Positions 27,233 through 38,783 of a stretch of 64,000 nucleotides of DNA are shown piece after piece. The position numbers were made by a program, and so were the translations under genes. The notes beneath the pieces were generated by a model. It was not told where the DNA came from and searched no databases. It saw nothing but the letters and a program-made list of their open reading frames with translations. Every line of letters begins with the position of its first letter. Position 1 is the first letter of the stretch. This DNA comes from Sipunculus nudus (lineage: Eukaryota; Annelida; Sipuncula; Golfingiida; Sipunculidae): contig CM049311.1 in assembly GCA_026874595.1 (NCBI GenBank), positions 19,652,176 through 19,716,175 on the forward strand, given 5' to 3'.

Positions 27233-27402
27233 GTATGTATATTATAGATATGTATATCATAGATATATGAATAAAAATGTCTGTTTTATCCCAATTTTGA
27301 CTACCCTCCACGCCTGTCACCCCCCCCCCCCTTGCGAGTCATCTCCTTACCCTGCGAGTCATCCCCCCCCCCCCCACCCGTGAAGATAAATTGACGCCAC
27401 TG
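26921..27402. mobile_element. hAT-type MITE, 482 bp, with 8-bp target duplication
   Basis: The element starts CAGGGGCGTCAATATA and ends, in reverse complement, CAGTGGCGTCAATTTA. It is flanked by a perfect 8-bp direct repeat GCATGAAC at 26913-26920 and 27403-27410. An 8-bp duplication with CAGGGGCG-type ends is the signature of hAT elements. The interior is non-coding and holds G/C homopolymer runs and a TA/GTAT microsatellite (about 27178-27242). Confidence 0.85.
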
Positions 27403-27410
27403 GCATGAAC

Positions 27411-29850
27411 TAATCTGAAGGACGTTCTTCTTAACACGATGATGAATTTTATGATTAAGTTACCTATAAACTTTGCTTTCTCAAATATATGGGTATACTA
27501 CCGGGAAAATATATTATATTTAGTTATCACATTACATAGGAATTTTGGGTGTAACTTACCGCTATGTCCACAAAACCAGTACATTTCTAAATTTTGCATA
27601 TTTTGCCTACATAGAAAAAAAATATTTAAAAAAAAAAACAGAAAATTTACGATTATATAAATATCTTAAAGTTATATATTTGAGATTGTGATGTACCAGT
27701 ATTAATATATACAAATATCTGAAGCAGAGTTAGTTTAATTATGGATGATGAGAACAATGAAAGGGCCCAAATAAACTGGATTCTCCCTTTTTAGATTAAT
27801 GACGACCCTCCGTGAATATAAATGGGATTAATCGCATAACTGATCGGCATATACGATATAACCGCCTTATTATAGACGTTCTGTGCCATGTCATAAAACT
27901 ATTATGATATGTAATTATATGTGCCCCAAGATATACACAATGCATCTTTTGTGTATGTTAACAGAATTCTGAAATAAAGGGAGCACTGTTAACTTTTGTT
28001 CAGATAAGCAGGTTGGTAATATTGTTAGCAGCTAGTTGGGGGTTATTGCTATAGACTGACAGCTACATATAAGGAACAGTTATGTGTATTCATATCGCCG
28101 TATGTGGCACTAATGATATCCTCATCATATGCAATAAACTCCTAACTTTGAAGCTCTGAAGTGGAAGAACAGTGCAGTTTGTTCGTATATAGATAATTAA
28201 GAAAGAATAATGATGTGTTTTTTTACCAGGAGCAACATATTGCACGGCGATGTCACTATGTACATGTATACGGGCGATCTGAGACATTCTTGCACGCAAA
28301 GAATAGCGCAGCGAGGGGGGAGCGAGTTTTTGTGTTGTACGTGCACAAAAAAAGTAAATAACTTGAGTAAGTATGTTTGTGTGTATATGTCATCATGATA
28401 TATGTATATATGTATCTGTCTCTACCTAATGTTCCTAAACCTTAGCACACTTCCCCATGTACATTAACAACAATGTAGGTATCTACCATATCTCAGTCCT
28501 TCTGGAAAATGGATTGGGATCCTGAAAGCAGACTCGAGAATTGACAGGGTAATAAAACAATACCAAATTATAGTTTACTCTTCACTCCCCAGATAGCAGT
28601 AAAGCGAGGGTCTAATTTCACAGACTCACCCTGGGCCTTGGAATTCATTCATTGCAGCCAATATATTTGTAACTTTTTATAACATATATATATATATATG
28701 CGGTTCCTTGTCACTTTTGGGGGGGGAGGGGGGAGTTGTAGTATAGCAGTTTATATTAAAGGTGATAAAAAAAGGCTAAGTAATTGTATATAGGGAAGAC
28801 CCACTACTGGCTTGAATGTAACACAGAATATCTTTAAAGTGATATTTATTTCATGAACTCATTGAAAGTCTCTCTTCACAAATTACATCTTGGGCTATGT
28901 ATATATGGATTTAAACAAAGCATAGCCCATTTTTTAAAACTCAAGTAATACACTCATTCATATTTTCACATCAGCAAACTTTCATAATCAAGCAATAATT
29001 TAGCCATGGGTTAGGTGTCATTTTCACCTAAAATTGTTTAGTTTAATGCTGCAGCGGTCTTGTTATGCCGTGCCAATAAGATCGTTAACATAAATGGTTA
29101 TCTCTTTGAATACATGATGGGATGGATTACAGATGTGTCCACTACTCATTCTGAAAGCATAACAACTTTCATTAACTAAAGTACAGTTCAATCAAGTTTC
29201 CCGTGAGATGAAAATGCAACTCTGCTTAAACTCTGCTTGTACATTCTATTCTATTTAAAGGCTGCAAAAAAGACTATGAAAGTATACACTACATGATACG
29301 AATCGGTGTATATGCGCGTTTTAACGCTTCATGATCTCACGATATGATATGTATCGTGATACGTTAAACGATACGATACATATAAGTAGTTATTAATGTC
29401 AAGGTTAAAATTAAATGCCCTTCCATGTTTTTGGATTAGGCATAAATCACATTTCCGTTGACCTTTCCGTTGCCTTTACGCTTCAAAAATGAGGAATAAT
29501 GCAGTTTTTACTGACTTGATTTTGCGGCGATTAGCCAATCAGATACCGATCAAATCATTTCTGACCAATACTGTTCCGCCTTACACGCGCTGTGCCGCTG
29601 ACCATGCTTAACTGTTAGAGGTCGCCAGTAAAATGTCCCACTTTCTGGTGGATGGTCATATTTGACTTTGTACCGATGCACCGATGAACCGTTATAGTCC
29701 TTTATATTATTATCTTTTGATGAGTGCAAACCGGTCTCTACTTCATAAATTTGGGCACTGTTACCCATATAACAAGCCTACTTACTTGTACAACGCCTTT
29801 AACCAGTATCTCAAATCTATATATGTATAAATATGCCATATAAAAAATTA
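27411..29850. other. Intergenic DNA
   Basis: AT-rich with a short TA repeat at about 28684-28700 and a G-run near 28720. A patch at about 29335-29385 is rich in ATCG/CGAT words (CGATATGATATGTATCGTGA and similar), perhaps an old inverted repeat. No gene is supported. Confidence 0.4.
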
Positions 29851-30681
29851 CTACTTTACTTTTACTCTTGCCGACCTGACAGAATCTGTGGTAAGCTGTT
29901 TGTTCTTCTCGCGAGATCCCGCGCCATTACATTCCACGTCAAGGAATAGCTCCTGTAGTGAGGGGGACAAGGTGCGCTTCGTGGTCACTTTCAAAAACGG
30001 ACTGAAAACTTTCTCAAATCCTGCAGCAAAATTCCGATTCTTCTGCTCAATGCAATATGCACAGTATTTGTTCCCCACAACATCACAATAGTGATTAAAT
30101 GATTGCAACCTATCTTGCACTTTCATACATCTAGTTGTCTTGCTGGAACCCTTGCGGGAGCTCTCAGTAAACTGTTTCTTGACGTAGTTCCGCTTCCGGG
30201 AGGGGCACTCAAACAAATCCTGGTAAACGGAAGGCACTAGAGCTTTGTCTTTTGTAAACCGTCTTTGCTGGTTGGTTTTGTAATAGTTCCAAAGCACATA
30301 AGATTTTTCAGCAATATTTTGTGGATCGACATTGTTTTCTGCCAGCCGTGGTGACGCCTGCACTGGAGAGTTAACTTTTTCTTCTGACGTCACAGTTGAG
30401 TACCAATTTTCGTGACGTGTCCCGTATATGCTGTCTACGTCAAACAAATTGATCCTATCCCCCTTGCCGTACACATTCGGGACTTTCCACTCTTTAACTC
30501 CGAAGGATCGCCAGTCTGGTGTCGGACTTGGTGTTGGTGTTGCCCAGCCAACCCTTGGCAGAAATTTAGACATATTTGAGTCAGACCTGCCTTGTCGGCT
30601 TGTCATTCTGCCGAACCGTGGTGAATGATTTTGCTCCTCTATCAGTGGAAGGGAGTCTCTGCCACTCTGCACGACAGCCAT
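29851..30681 (-). CDS. Gene C: basic 276-aa protein with CDVVGx3Cx2CI motif
   Basis: Family not recognised. I start translation at the ATG at 30681 (GCAAGATGGCT context, identical to gene B) rather than the GTG 16 codons upstream. The stop is at 29851-29853. The product is basic, without signal peptide or membrane segment. It has a Ser/Pro-rich region with a TPTPSPTPDW patch (48-57), an aromatic stretch SYVLWNYYKTNQQRRF (about 127-142), and the motif C199-D-V-V-G-x3-C207-x2-C210-I followed by basic residues. A segment FEKVFSPFLKV (222-232) follows. Length and Cys-motif spacing match gene B exactly, but the motif sits about 86 residues later and the rest does not align convincingly. No AATAAA is obvious just downstream. 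Confidence 0.75.
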   Translation of the reverse strand: MAVVQSGRDSLPLIEEQNHSPRFGRMTSRQGRSDSNMSKFLPRVGWATPTPSPTPDWRSFGVKEWKVPNVYGKGDRINLFDVDSIYGTRHENWYSTVTSEEKVNSPVQASPRLAENNVDPQNIAEKSYVLWNYYKTNQQRRFTKDKALVPSVYQDLFECPSRKRNYVKKQFTESSRKGSSKTTRCMKVQDRLQSFNHYCDVVGNKYCAYCIEQKNRNFAAGFEKVFSPFLKVTTKRTLSPSLQELFLDVECNGAGSREKNKQLTTDSVRSARVKVK

Positions 30682-32298
30682 CTTGCTCAGATGAATCCAA
30701 AAATTATGTCCAATTTTTTTTCTAACCACAAACAGTCCAAGCTGATGACACAGCAGTTTCGGATTAAGAGTATTAATGTCTAAAACGGTCTATATCACGT
30801 AAATCAGAGTTTCCAGCATGTCACATTTTCATACAATATTTTTGCCTGAAATATATTTAACTGATTAAAATATGCGCATCAGTTTCGAATCCAAAAAGAG
30901 TTCTCACGTAAGATACGAAAATCCTTTTCACACGAAACGGCTTGGCCCTTGATATGTATAAAGAAAGTTTCTTTTCTTATCTCTACATGTGTCTTCGAAA
31001 AATATATACGCACGTTTATGGTCAGGGCGTACTTCTGAAAAGACCACTGCAGTCCTTCCTTTGACGGACCGGGCTCACGGTTTTCACAGAGACGGAGTTC
31101 CTTGAAGAATGTGTTTTCAATAGCAACGGGTGACTGTTCCCTGATGCGACTGGTATTTATATAACAGCCAGTCTGGGCACGGGCACCTGTACCTTCACGA
31201 AGTCTATGAACTCCTAGACGTGCCGATACTGAAACCTGAGCGCTGTGTCAGAACGCTTAATTGCCTGTTCATGACATTAGTAAGGTCACTGTACACTCAC
31301 CAAACACCGAAAGGTCACCGAGGTGTATCTAAGAGGGCTTACGTTAGTTTCACTTTTTTTTCTAGATTTACCTGTAAAAACTAAAGCAATAGCTCTTCAG
31401 CTCTACCATTAACGCCGCAAACATGCAGCATTCAAATATCCGAAGATTATTTATCCTTATGAGCAATTGGTCACCTCTAAGATTTAGACGTTATCGGATT
31501 TCTCCTCTATAGTTGTAGTTATGTACAAAACCGCAAGTTAAGTTGATAAAAACCAGTATATAAACAATCCAAAATATTGATCTACTATGTCGTAAGCTAC
31601 TGAGGTGTCCAATTTCTATTTAAACATTACTGCGAGGAGTATACACAACAGGGCCCGGTACACCATGGTATATACATGTAAGGCTACGGGGGATCAGCCC
31701 GTATTGTGTTTCCTCAACTAAATCTGCGTGATTACCACAGTCAATAGGTGTTCATGTATCATAGTAAACAGAGCCTGTCGACTAAATACCTTTGCAGTTG
31801 ATTGTCGACATTCACATACAATCGGCTTAGCTCACGGTTGACTCCGTTTTGTGTATGCTTTTTACCGCCTACACAGATTGATCTCTTACACCGTTCGGTA
31901 ACATCTTAAAGAACCATTGCTTCCATAGAGCAGACAATGTCCCATGAGTATTGACCGCTATTAATCATGTACAGCCAATATTACCCTTTCCAGGAAACAC
32001 AAACAGTTCAGTGTTGCCTAGATAAGCATTCTAATTACAAAACTTCCACACGTAAATATCAAAATTGCGTCTTTCTCACAGACTTGATCCTTTGAGGAAC
32101 CCCAACACGCTTTTTCGTTATATTTTTGGCGTTGCTTGCTGAATTCTCCTCCGTTTTATACAGACATCTCTGAGATGTCTGAACCAGATTTCATTAAGTA
32201 TGTCTCCCGAGTTCTCAACATATACGTATAATTATTCCGTTCCAAATAAGAAAAGCTCCTTAACATATATTTCCCTCTTCAATTACCCTCGCTCTCAG

Positions 32299-32437
32299 AG
32301 GATATTTCCTTTTGCTGTATTCCTGGAGAAGTTTATGTATGTCAAGATGCTTTATCCAACTGGAAAGAAGAAACGCCGACAAGCAAGGCGACGATGTAAT
32401 ATACAGGAACTGTGGGTACCTTATATGAAGCGGACGG
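32299..32437 (+). other. Weak candidate internal exon
   Basis: A pyrimidine-rich tract ends in CTCGCTCTCAG, and 139 nt later there is a GGGTAAGC donor. One frame is open throughout and encodes a basic peptide with GKKKRRQARRRC. No partner exons were found, so this may be chance. Confidence 0.2.
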
Positions 32438-35400
32438 GTAAGCTCTTCTGGTTAGCCCTCCAGGTGAGCAGACACTTCAGCTGTGTGATTGATGAGTTTA
32501 CAGTCCTCAATAACTCCACCAAATTACTTCATTTCGAGAAGTCCAGTGATAACTACTGATAAGGGGGCCGTGTATTAGCTATTTTCGAACACATTCTCGT
32601 CGCGTTATGCCCATGTCCACATCTTCGCACGTAGCCAGAGGACCGACCACCGATTGTCCCTTCAGTACACGGACACTGCAGATATTATGCAGGTGTTTCT
32701 ATTAGCTGGCTATGCCCGTGACAAGTAGGGCGGGAATGGAACTAATTAGGCTCTTGTGCCTGGCATGAGGGGTTCCAGCTACTTATATACCTAAGCCAAC
32801 ACGTATATGCGAGAAGTCTGGAAGTTTCCTTCTGACTATACGCTATAAGAGTAGGGTTCACCGTGTGGTCTCTTGATTGTGGAATCACTATACCAGTTAC
32901 TGTTCCCGACTTATGTTTTCCTCGGGACTTACAATATTTGTCCATATAATAATGGGCACTATTATGTCCAAGAATAAGCCTTAGTACGAAATATTTGACC
33001 AAGGGAAGGTAGCCAGCGTGGTAACTGACCGCGGACCCACGGGGGTCTAAGTTGAGCACTTAGGGTCCCCTTGCTGACAGGCTCGGTAAGACCATACAGT
33101 ACAACTACGTATTATCATGTCATATCAATACCTTGTTGACCAACCTTTTTTATGTACAAAGCTGTTACGGATATCAAGGGTTCTACTCAAACTAACAAAC
33201 TAGCACCATTCACGTTGTACGTCTGGTGTTGTATAGTCTGTAAGCTGTTGATATATATGGAACTAGAAAGCGGCCAGAGACCTCGCATACACCTCCGCCT
33301 TGACCACCAGAACCGAAATATTACCATGATCCTGATTAAACCTACTGCGTTATAGGTTCGCTTTGTTCGCAAGGAAAAAGGAGGCCCTAAATAGCAGCAA
33401 ATTACGAAGAGTACCGAATTTGCTTACAATAATTTTATAACTTCTAATGTAAAGTTGCTAGCAGACATACTAGCTTGTGATAACTGAAATAATCCACCAC
33501 ACACATCATTAAAGTTCCTTATTTGGAAAATGTTTTGGCCCCCCGATTATAGAAATATGGGTTTTGTTTTTATGTCCTCCTGGCTCTTAGCCTGTCGTTA
33601 AAGTTAAAAAAACAGAAAGGGAACGGACGGACAAACGGTCGAAGCAAAAGAAGTAGAATATTTGATACTATTTTAGTTATAGTAATATTCCGAAAAGAAA
33701 ACATGTTCAGATTAGCTCAGGACGAGATAAGATTTAAATGACAAATTATAAAAACCTGTGTACCTATGACAACTGGTAGATATTTTTATGAGCTGTCCGT
33801 GGGATAACAGGATTTGACGGTATCATTCAGTCGAACGTTTAGGGCTGTTAATGACAGCTTTTCCAAATTTAGGTATTTCTGTGTGAACCTATACACGTTC
33901 TAACACAAATAAAGAGCAGGGATTCGGATATTCCCTCGGCAGGGATTTGGATATTCTTTAAACAGTATCTCTCAATTTTCCGTCTTTGAAAAATCAAGTG
34001 AAGAAAGAAAGTAAAATTAATGGATATACACTGCATTTTACCAGATATATTTTTTTTATAGAACTATTCAATTTTTATTTGAGGTAATACCCTCCGTCAA
34101 AATAGCACTTGGAATCTTTGGATGGCTGTTACCCTACAGATACAGCGGCCGACTCCACATAATAAAATAATCACTGAATTCCAGTGACGCCCACTGGCGC
34201 ACGAGGCAGTGACGGCCACGCCATGGTGGTCTGTCCCAAAGCAGTCCTTGTAATATGCTCCAGCTGCAGTCCCGGATAGTCATTATTCCTCGGCAAGCAG
34301 GTATTAAATATTTGGCCTGGTTGGTTAGTTGGCTGATAAGTTAGTTGGTAGGCTTGAATGTTTGACTGGGTTTTTAGATGTTTGTCTATTTATAACTTTA
34401 CTCGAAATGATATGAACCGACTTAAGTATCATTTTTTACCGGGGAGGGGGGGAGGGGGTTACACGAACGAGCAAACAGTTCACCATGATATTTCTTTGGG
34501 GTTGATAAAAGATTCTTCAGAGGGCGAGAATATCGTGGGAATATCGGTACTGTTGCCCGCCTTTGTTCTGGCATACAGAGCTGGGCTATGATCCCCTCAA
34601 TGCTTTGGAGAACTTGTAACATACATGTTCCTCTCCATGGATTTATTCCTATGCTGCAATTAGGTAGCCACGCCAAATGAAAAATATCGATATTCTACTA
34701 ATATTTCAGAATTGGTTACCTGGAATGTTGGAGGAGGAACATGCCGTCTCTGACTGCTCTCTGCTCAGTACTATGAATCAGCTTGCTCGCCTTTTTGACC
34801 CCACTGTGCCGTACACTTTGTGCACAACTACTTAGCGTCAGTCTATCTCTCAGGGATAAGACCGTGACATTTTTAATACAATTCGCGCGATCTCTTTTGT
34901 ATATAAAAAAAATAAGTTTTTTAGTTACTAAATGCCTTACAAACACCGAAGAGAGACATAATAGTGAAAAGCAGACGTTCCCTCAATTTGCTTAGCGGTA
35001 ACCTCATCACGAAAACTATATATGACTTTTTACTTCTATTTTTCACCGTCAAGCCTTAACTGCTTGGTAGAGATGATACCGACGAATTACGGCACACGTT
35101 TTGACGTATTTTAAGACCTGTATATAATATTCAAATAATTTTCTTAAATTTTGATTTTAAAGTCGACAGTTGAGCCAAGTAGTCCCGGCCGTCCCACAGT
35201 GCGTAACTGGAATAGGCTCGTTTTGAGCAGAAACGACTTCTGGCGGAATGGCTGTTCGTTGAGCTTATTGTAGCGTCAGAATGTACTAGAGTGACATCGG
35301 TAGTAGATTAAGAAGGTGAATTGTTATATGCATAGTCAGTTTTGTGCTTACTTGCCTGCCCTCTGTTGATGATTTTGTGGACTAATCTTAAAGCTGTGAC

Positions 35401-36374
35401 GACTGATGTGTAAGATCTTTACCTCTCTCAAATATCCGACCGCATTCAGTATATGTCATTATAAAACTATATTCCTTTATGGATATGTTTGGGTACACTA
35501 CTCCTATATTCATCAATATTTTAACTTACCGGTATATAAATTTCATTTGGTAAAGTGACGCCGAAAACTGGTAAACAAATTGTTAAAGATAAGGGGCCCA
35601 ATCATGTCTGACCTGTATAAACTAAAGGTAATCCCTTGAAGCTTTTATAAAAATAGGCCAGACGACGTGAATATCACTGCTTATTTTGTTTATACCAACG
35701 TGTTTATAATATGTGGGGGCCCGCCAAAAAAATTAAAACAAATCCAACAAGGGCATCTAGCAGCAAGTCAGATAAGCCAGAGCTTTACAAGTGGCGTTTT
35801 GCAACAGGTGACCTTTTTACCTCCGCATATATGCAACCTACCACCTTAGGGTACATGTTTTTTTCGTTAGGTAACATTTCTGTGTTTTCAAACATGTTGT
35901 TGACAAATAAGTTCATACATCCTTCACGAATGCATTTTAGGAACTTTTCACAATCAAAATTACCCTTAGATCATTAAAATATACACAGAGGAATCCAGAA
36001 ATCACATATATTCTTTTTCAAAATGCAGGTGAATGGACACAATTAAATTTAATCCACATGCAAATATCTCAAAACGTTTTCTTCATGTCTAAAATTCCAT
36101 TTATGAATTTTTCTAAGTTTTATTTCCAAGAGATATTTGTCCAAAACATTTTTCTTTTTAAGGATAGGTCCATGGCCTGGTGGTGGCACTGTCTATTGAA
36201 TGAGGATGAAGGTATCCATATGATAAGAATGATATGTTATTATTAAGCCTTCTGGATTTCAGGTTTTATATGCACGGGGTAAGGAATAATCTAGAAGACA
36301 TAACCTGTCGTTAAGACATTAGAGCGAATCTCTGAGGTTCTAGCGAGAGTTCACCATTATGTAATTGAGGCACC

Positions 36375-36445
36375 GGTGGGGTTTGAACCAGCGACCTTCA
36401 GCTCCGAAGTCCAAGGCCTTAACCACTAGGCATCGTCCTACCAAT
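36375..36445 (-). repeat. tRNA-like SINE head (minus)
   Basis: On minus, an A-box-like word TGCCTAGTGGTTA (36432-36420) and a B box GGTTCAAACCC (36389-36379) have tRNA-like spacing, but no acceptor stem pairs. This looks like a tRNA-derived SINE promoter, not a working tRNA gene. Confidence 0.55.
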
Positions 36446-36519
36446 ATTTGTCCATAACTTACTTCATCTCTAAACAAAACAATTTGTTTGGAGATTTCAA
36501 GATTCAAACATCAGATATG

Positions 36520-36600
36520 CTTCTTTGGTCTAGGGGTGGAGCACAGGACTAACAGCAGAGAGTTCAAATCTCACCCAGTGGAAACGCTCTGCAGGCTTAA
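36520..36600 (+). repeat. tRNA-like SINE head (plus)
   Basis: TGGTCTAGGGGTGGA (36526-36540) resembles the tRNA-Glu-type A box and AGTTCAAATCTC (36561-36572) a B box. It lacks a proper cloverleaf. It lies about 90 bp from the minus-strand head at 36375, in opposite orientation. Confidence 0.5.
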
Positions 36601-38783
36601 TGGGAAGGCTGTGCCACTCAGCCATGTATCACTCACTAACGAGGACCAGAACCTTGAGGTGCGGTAAACACCGGGCCAGGGTGATACCACAATACAAAAT
36701 AACATGATAGAAAGTTAGTGCTCTGTCACCTTTAGTCCTAAACCGAAATGGATCTCTGCACATGTACATACTTTGATTGGGGATAAGATAAGACACCATA
36801 TAGCCTGATACGCTTCCCTCTACAAAAAAAAACACAACATTTAAAGATCAGATCTGCCAGATCATATCATGAAAAAGATAATAATATTTATGGAACAACT
36901 TAAGGAATTACAAATGTAAAATTGATTATGTTTGGTTATTTTCACCCTACCATATTAGGCATAAACATTTATAGGCGATAAAAAATACATGAAGTAAACG
37001 TTCATAAAATAAAGTTTAAGAAATAAATATATCATGTGAGTATATCGCTCGAGTCATTGTCTCCTTTGATTTCGTAGACCTTGGACACACTAGATATGGA
37101 TCATGATAAAATACTATTTTTTCAGTTCGGTTTGGCAATGTCACATATCTGTTTACACCGGGCACGGCACTTAACTGTTAGCTTTTTTATTTCTGACAGT
37201 GGCCTGTCATCTTTTGCGTGCACACAGAAGGGGAATCCCCTTCACCCCATATATCCGTGGCAACACCCCTCCTGATACGAGAGTGGGATTGCACTGCAGT
37301 GTTATTATAATTAAAGTGATGAATGCTGACCGAGTGTCACCAGTGACTTAACACTATGCACAAACTAATGCCACGCAAAACTTATTTGTACTTCGGATTC
37401 GCCGTTCCATTTTTTTTTTGGGGGGGGGGGGGTCATTTCTTTATCAGGTATACAGTAGTTTTGCTCATTTGTGTTCCTGCATCGCTTTCTTATAAGGATC
37501 GGAATATCAACTAATTGTTGGGTTAATTGTATGCTCTATTTTAAGAATTAAATCAATTAAATATTATCTTACTGGAAAGTTTGTAAATTTCCACATACGA
37601 GAATCGCTCGCTCGAACCATGTTGTTTGTACTCGGGGTCCGAAGATTATTTAATTTTTGTGTGTGGCCTTAACGTCAAAGAATTAAGAGACAGGACTTCG
37701 GCCATTATATCTATTGGAATACCGGTACTATCCTGCAGGACTGAAAATCTGTTGTCATGAAGACTGTGCCAGCAGTATAATTAAGGTTAGAAAATATACC
37801 AATCCTCTAGTCACAACACACGGTGGTCTTAATAAAATGAGAAAATAATGTCTGTTACATAGTCCGGTGGCAAGAACCCTCTTGGTTTAGGCGATGAACG
37901 ACGCAGAATACGATTCTACGTGAACATGTCCGAATATTGTTATAACACAAGGATTAGATGAGGATTTGATGTTTGTTCTGATGTCCAAATCCACCGTAAC
38001 TTCCCTGGAATCCAGACATTGCTGGGTATACACATAAGAGCTAAACAGGCGGATGTTATAGAAGGCACTCGTTCTCATGCTAAAAAATTACCACAACTTG
38101 TCAACTTGTATTTCATTTCTTATAAGTTTATTTCATGTCATATTCTTATTGATTTTCACCCAAAACCGCTCGAATGAAACTTTTTTTTTCTTTATGCTGT
38201 AATACTGAAAAGTATCAACGATATATGAACCTCTGTTTAATACTACATAGAGTGAGCCGGTGGATACAGAGGATAAGACTTAATTCTTAACAGACCCAGA
38301 AAACTTGCTGTCGCTTTGTCGCACGATCAGAACAGGTACTGCCACCTCGCGGCAAATTATGTAACTAATTTACGGCTCTCTGACGGACTCATTTGGTGAT
38401 AAGAAATGGCACCCAGTTAAATCCATTGATACATGGAATCACGTTTTAGTTTACCCATTTTAGTGGCAAATATAAATACTTAACCCCTGGCAAGTTTACA
38501 TATAAACAATTCTTTATTTTATGGAAACTGATATTTTTGTTATGTCATTTACTATTACTCTGCAAACTTTGTAAGACATAGAAGAAAACAAGATTTGTTT
38601 CTCAGGAAAATATGTTATAACATTAGAGTATACCTAAATCTGCTAGGCCAAGGAGACCCTCGAAAATGAAGGGGAACGTAGAATATAAATAACATCAAGT
38701 ATCCATGATCGAACAGGTTCTTTCATCATCATTCAGTAAACAGCGCCACCATCCGGCCACGGTGCGAACATTTGAAAATGCCA

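Larger units (their letters stand above)
30682..38783. other. Intergenic DNA between genes C and D
   Basis: No firm gene. Items inside: a 10-bp-arm palindrome at about 32160-32180; a possible internal exon at 32299-32437 (listed); an old dispersed repeat at about 35740-36010 related to 13840-14060; two tRNA-like heads at 36375-36572 (listed); a T-run plus G-run at about 37410-37432. The other open frames (for example minus 32742-33059) lack supporting signals. An AATAAA on minus at about 38512 could serve gene D. Confidence 0.45.

Noticed and set aside
32347-32390. GKKKRRQARRR-like basic stretch recalling a viral transactivator
   Set aside because: Only a short basic run; no other similarity and no viral context. 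Coincidence.
32742-33059. 105-codon minus frame
   Set aside because: No recognisable domain, weak context, no neighbours; could be chance.
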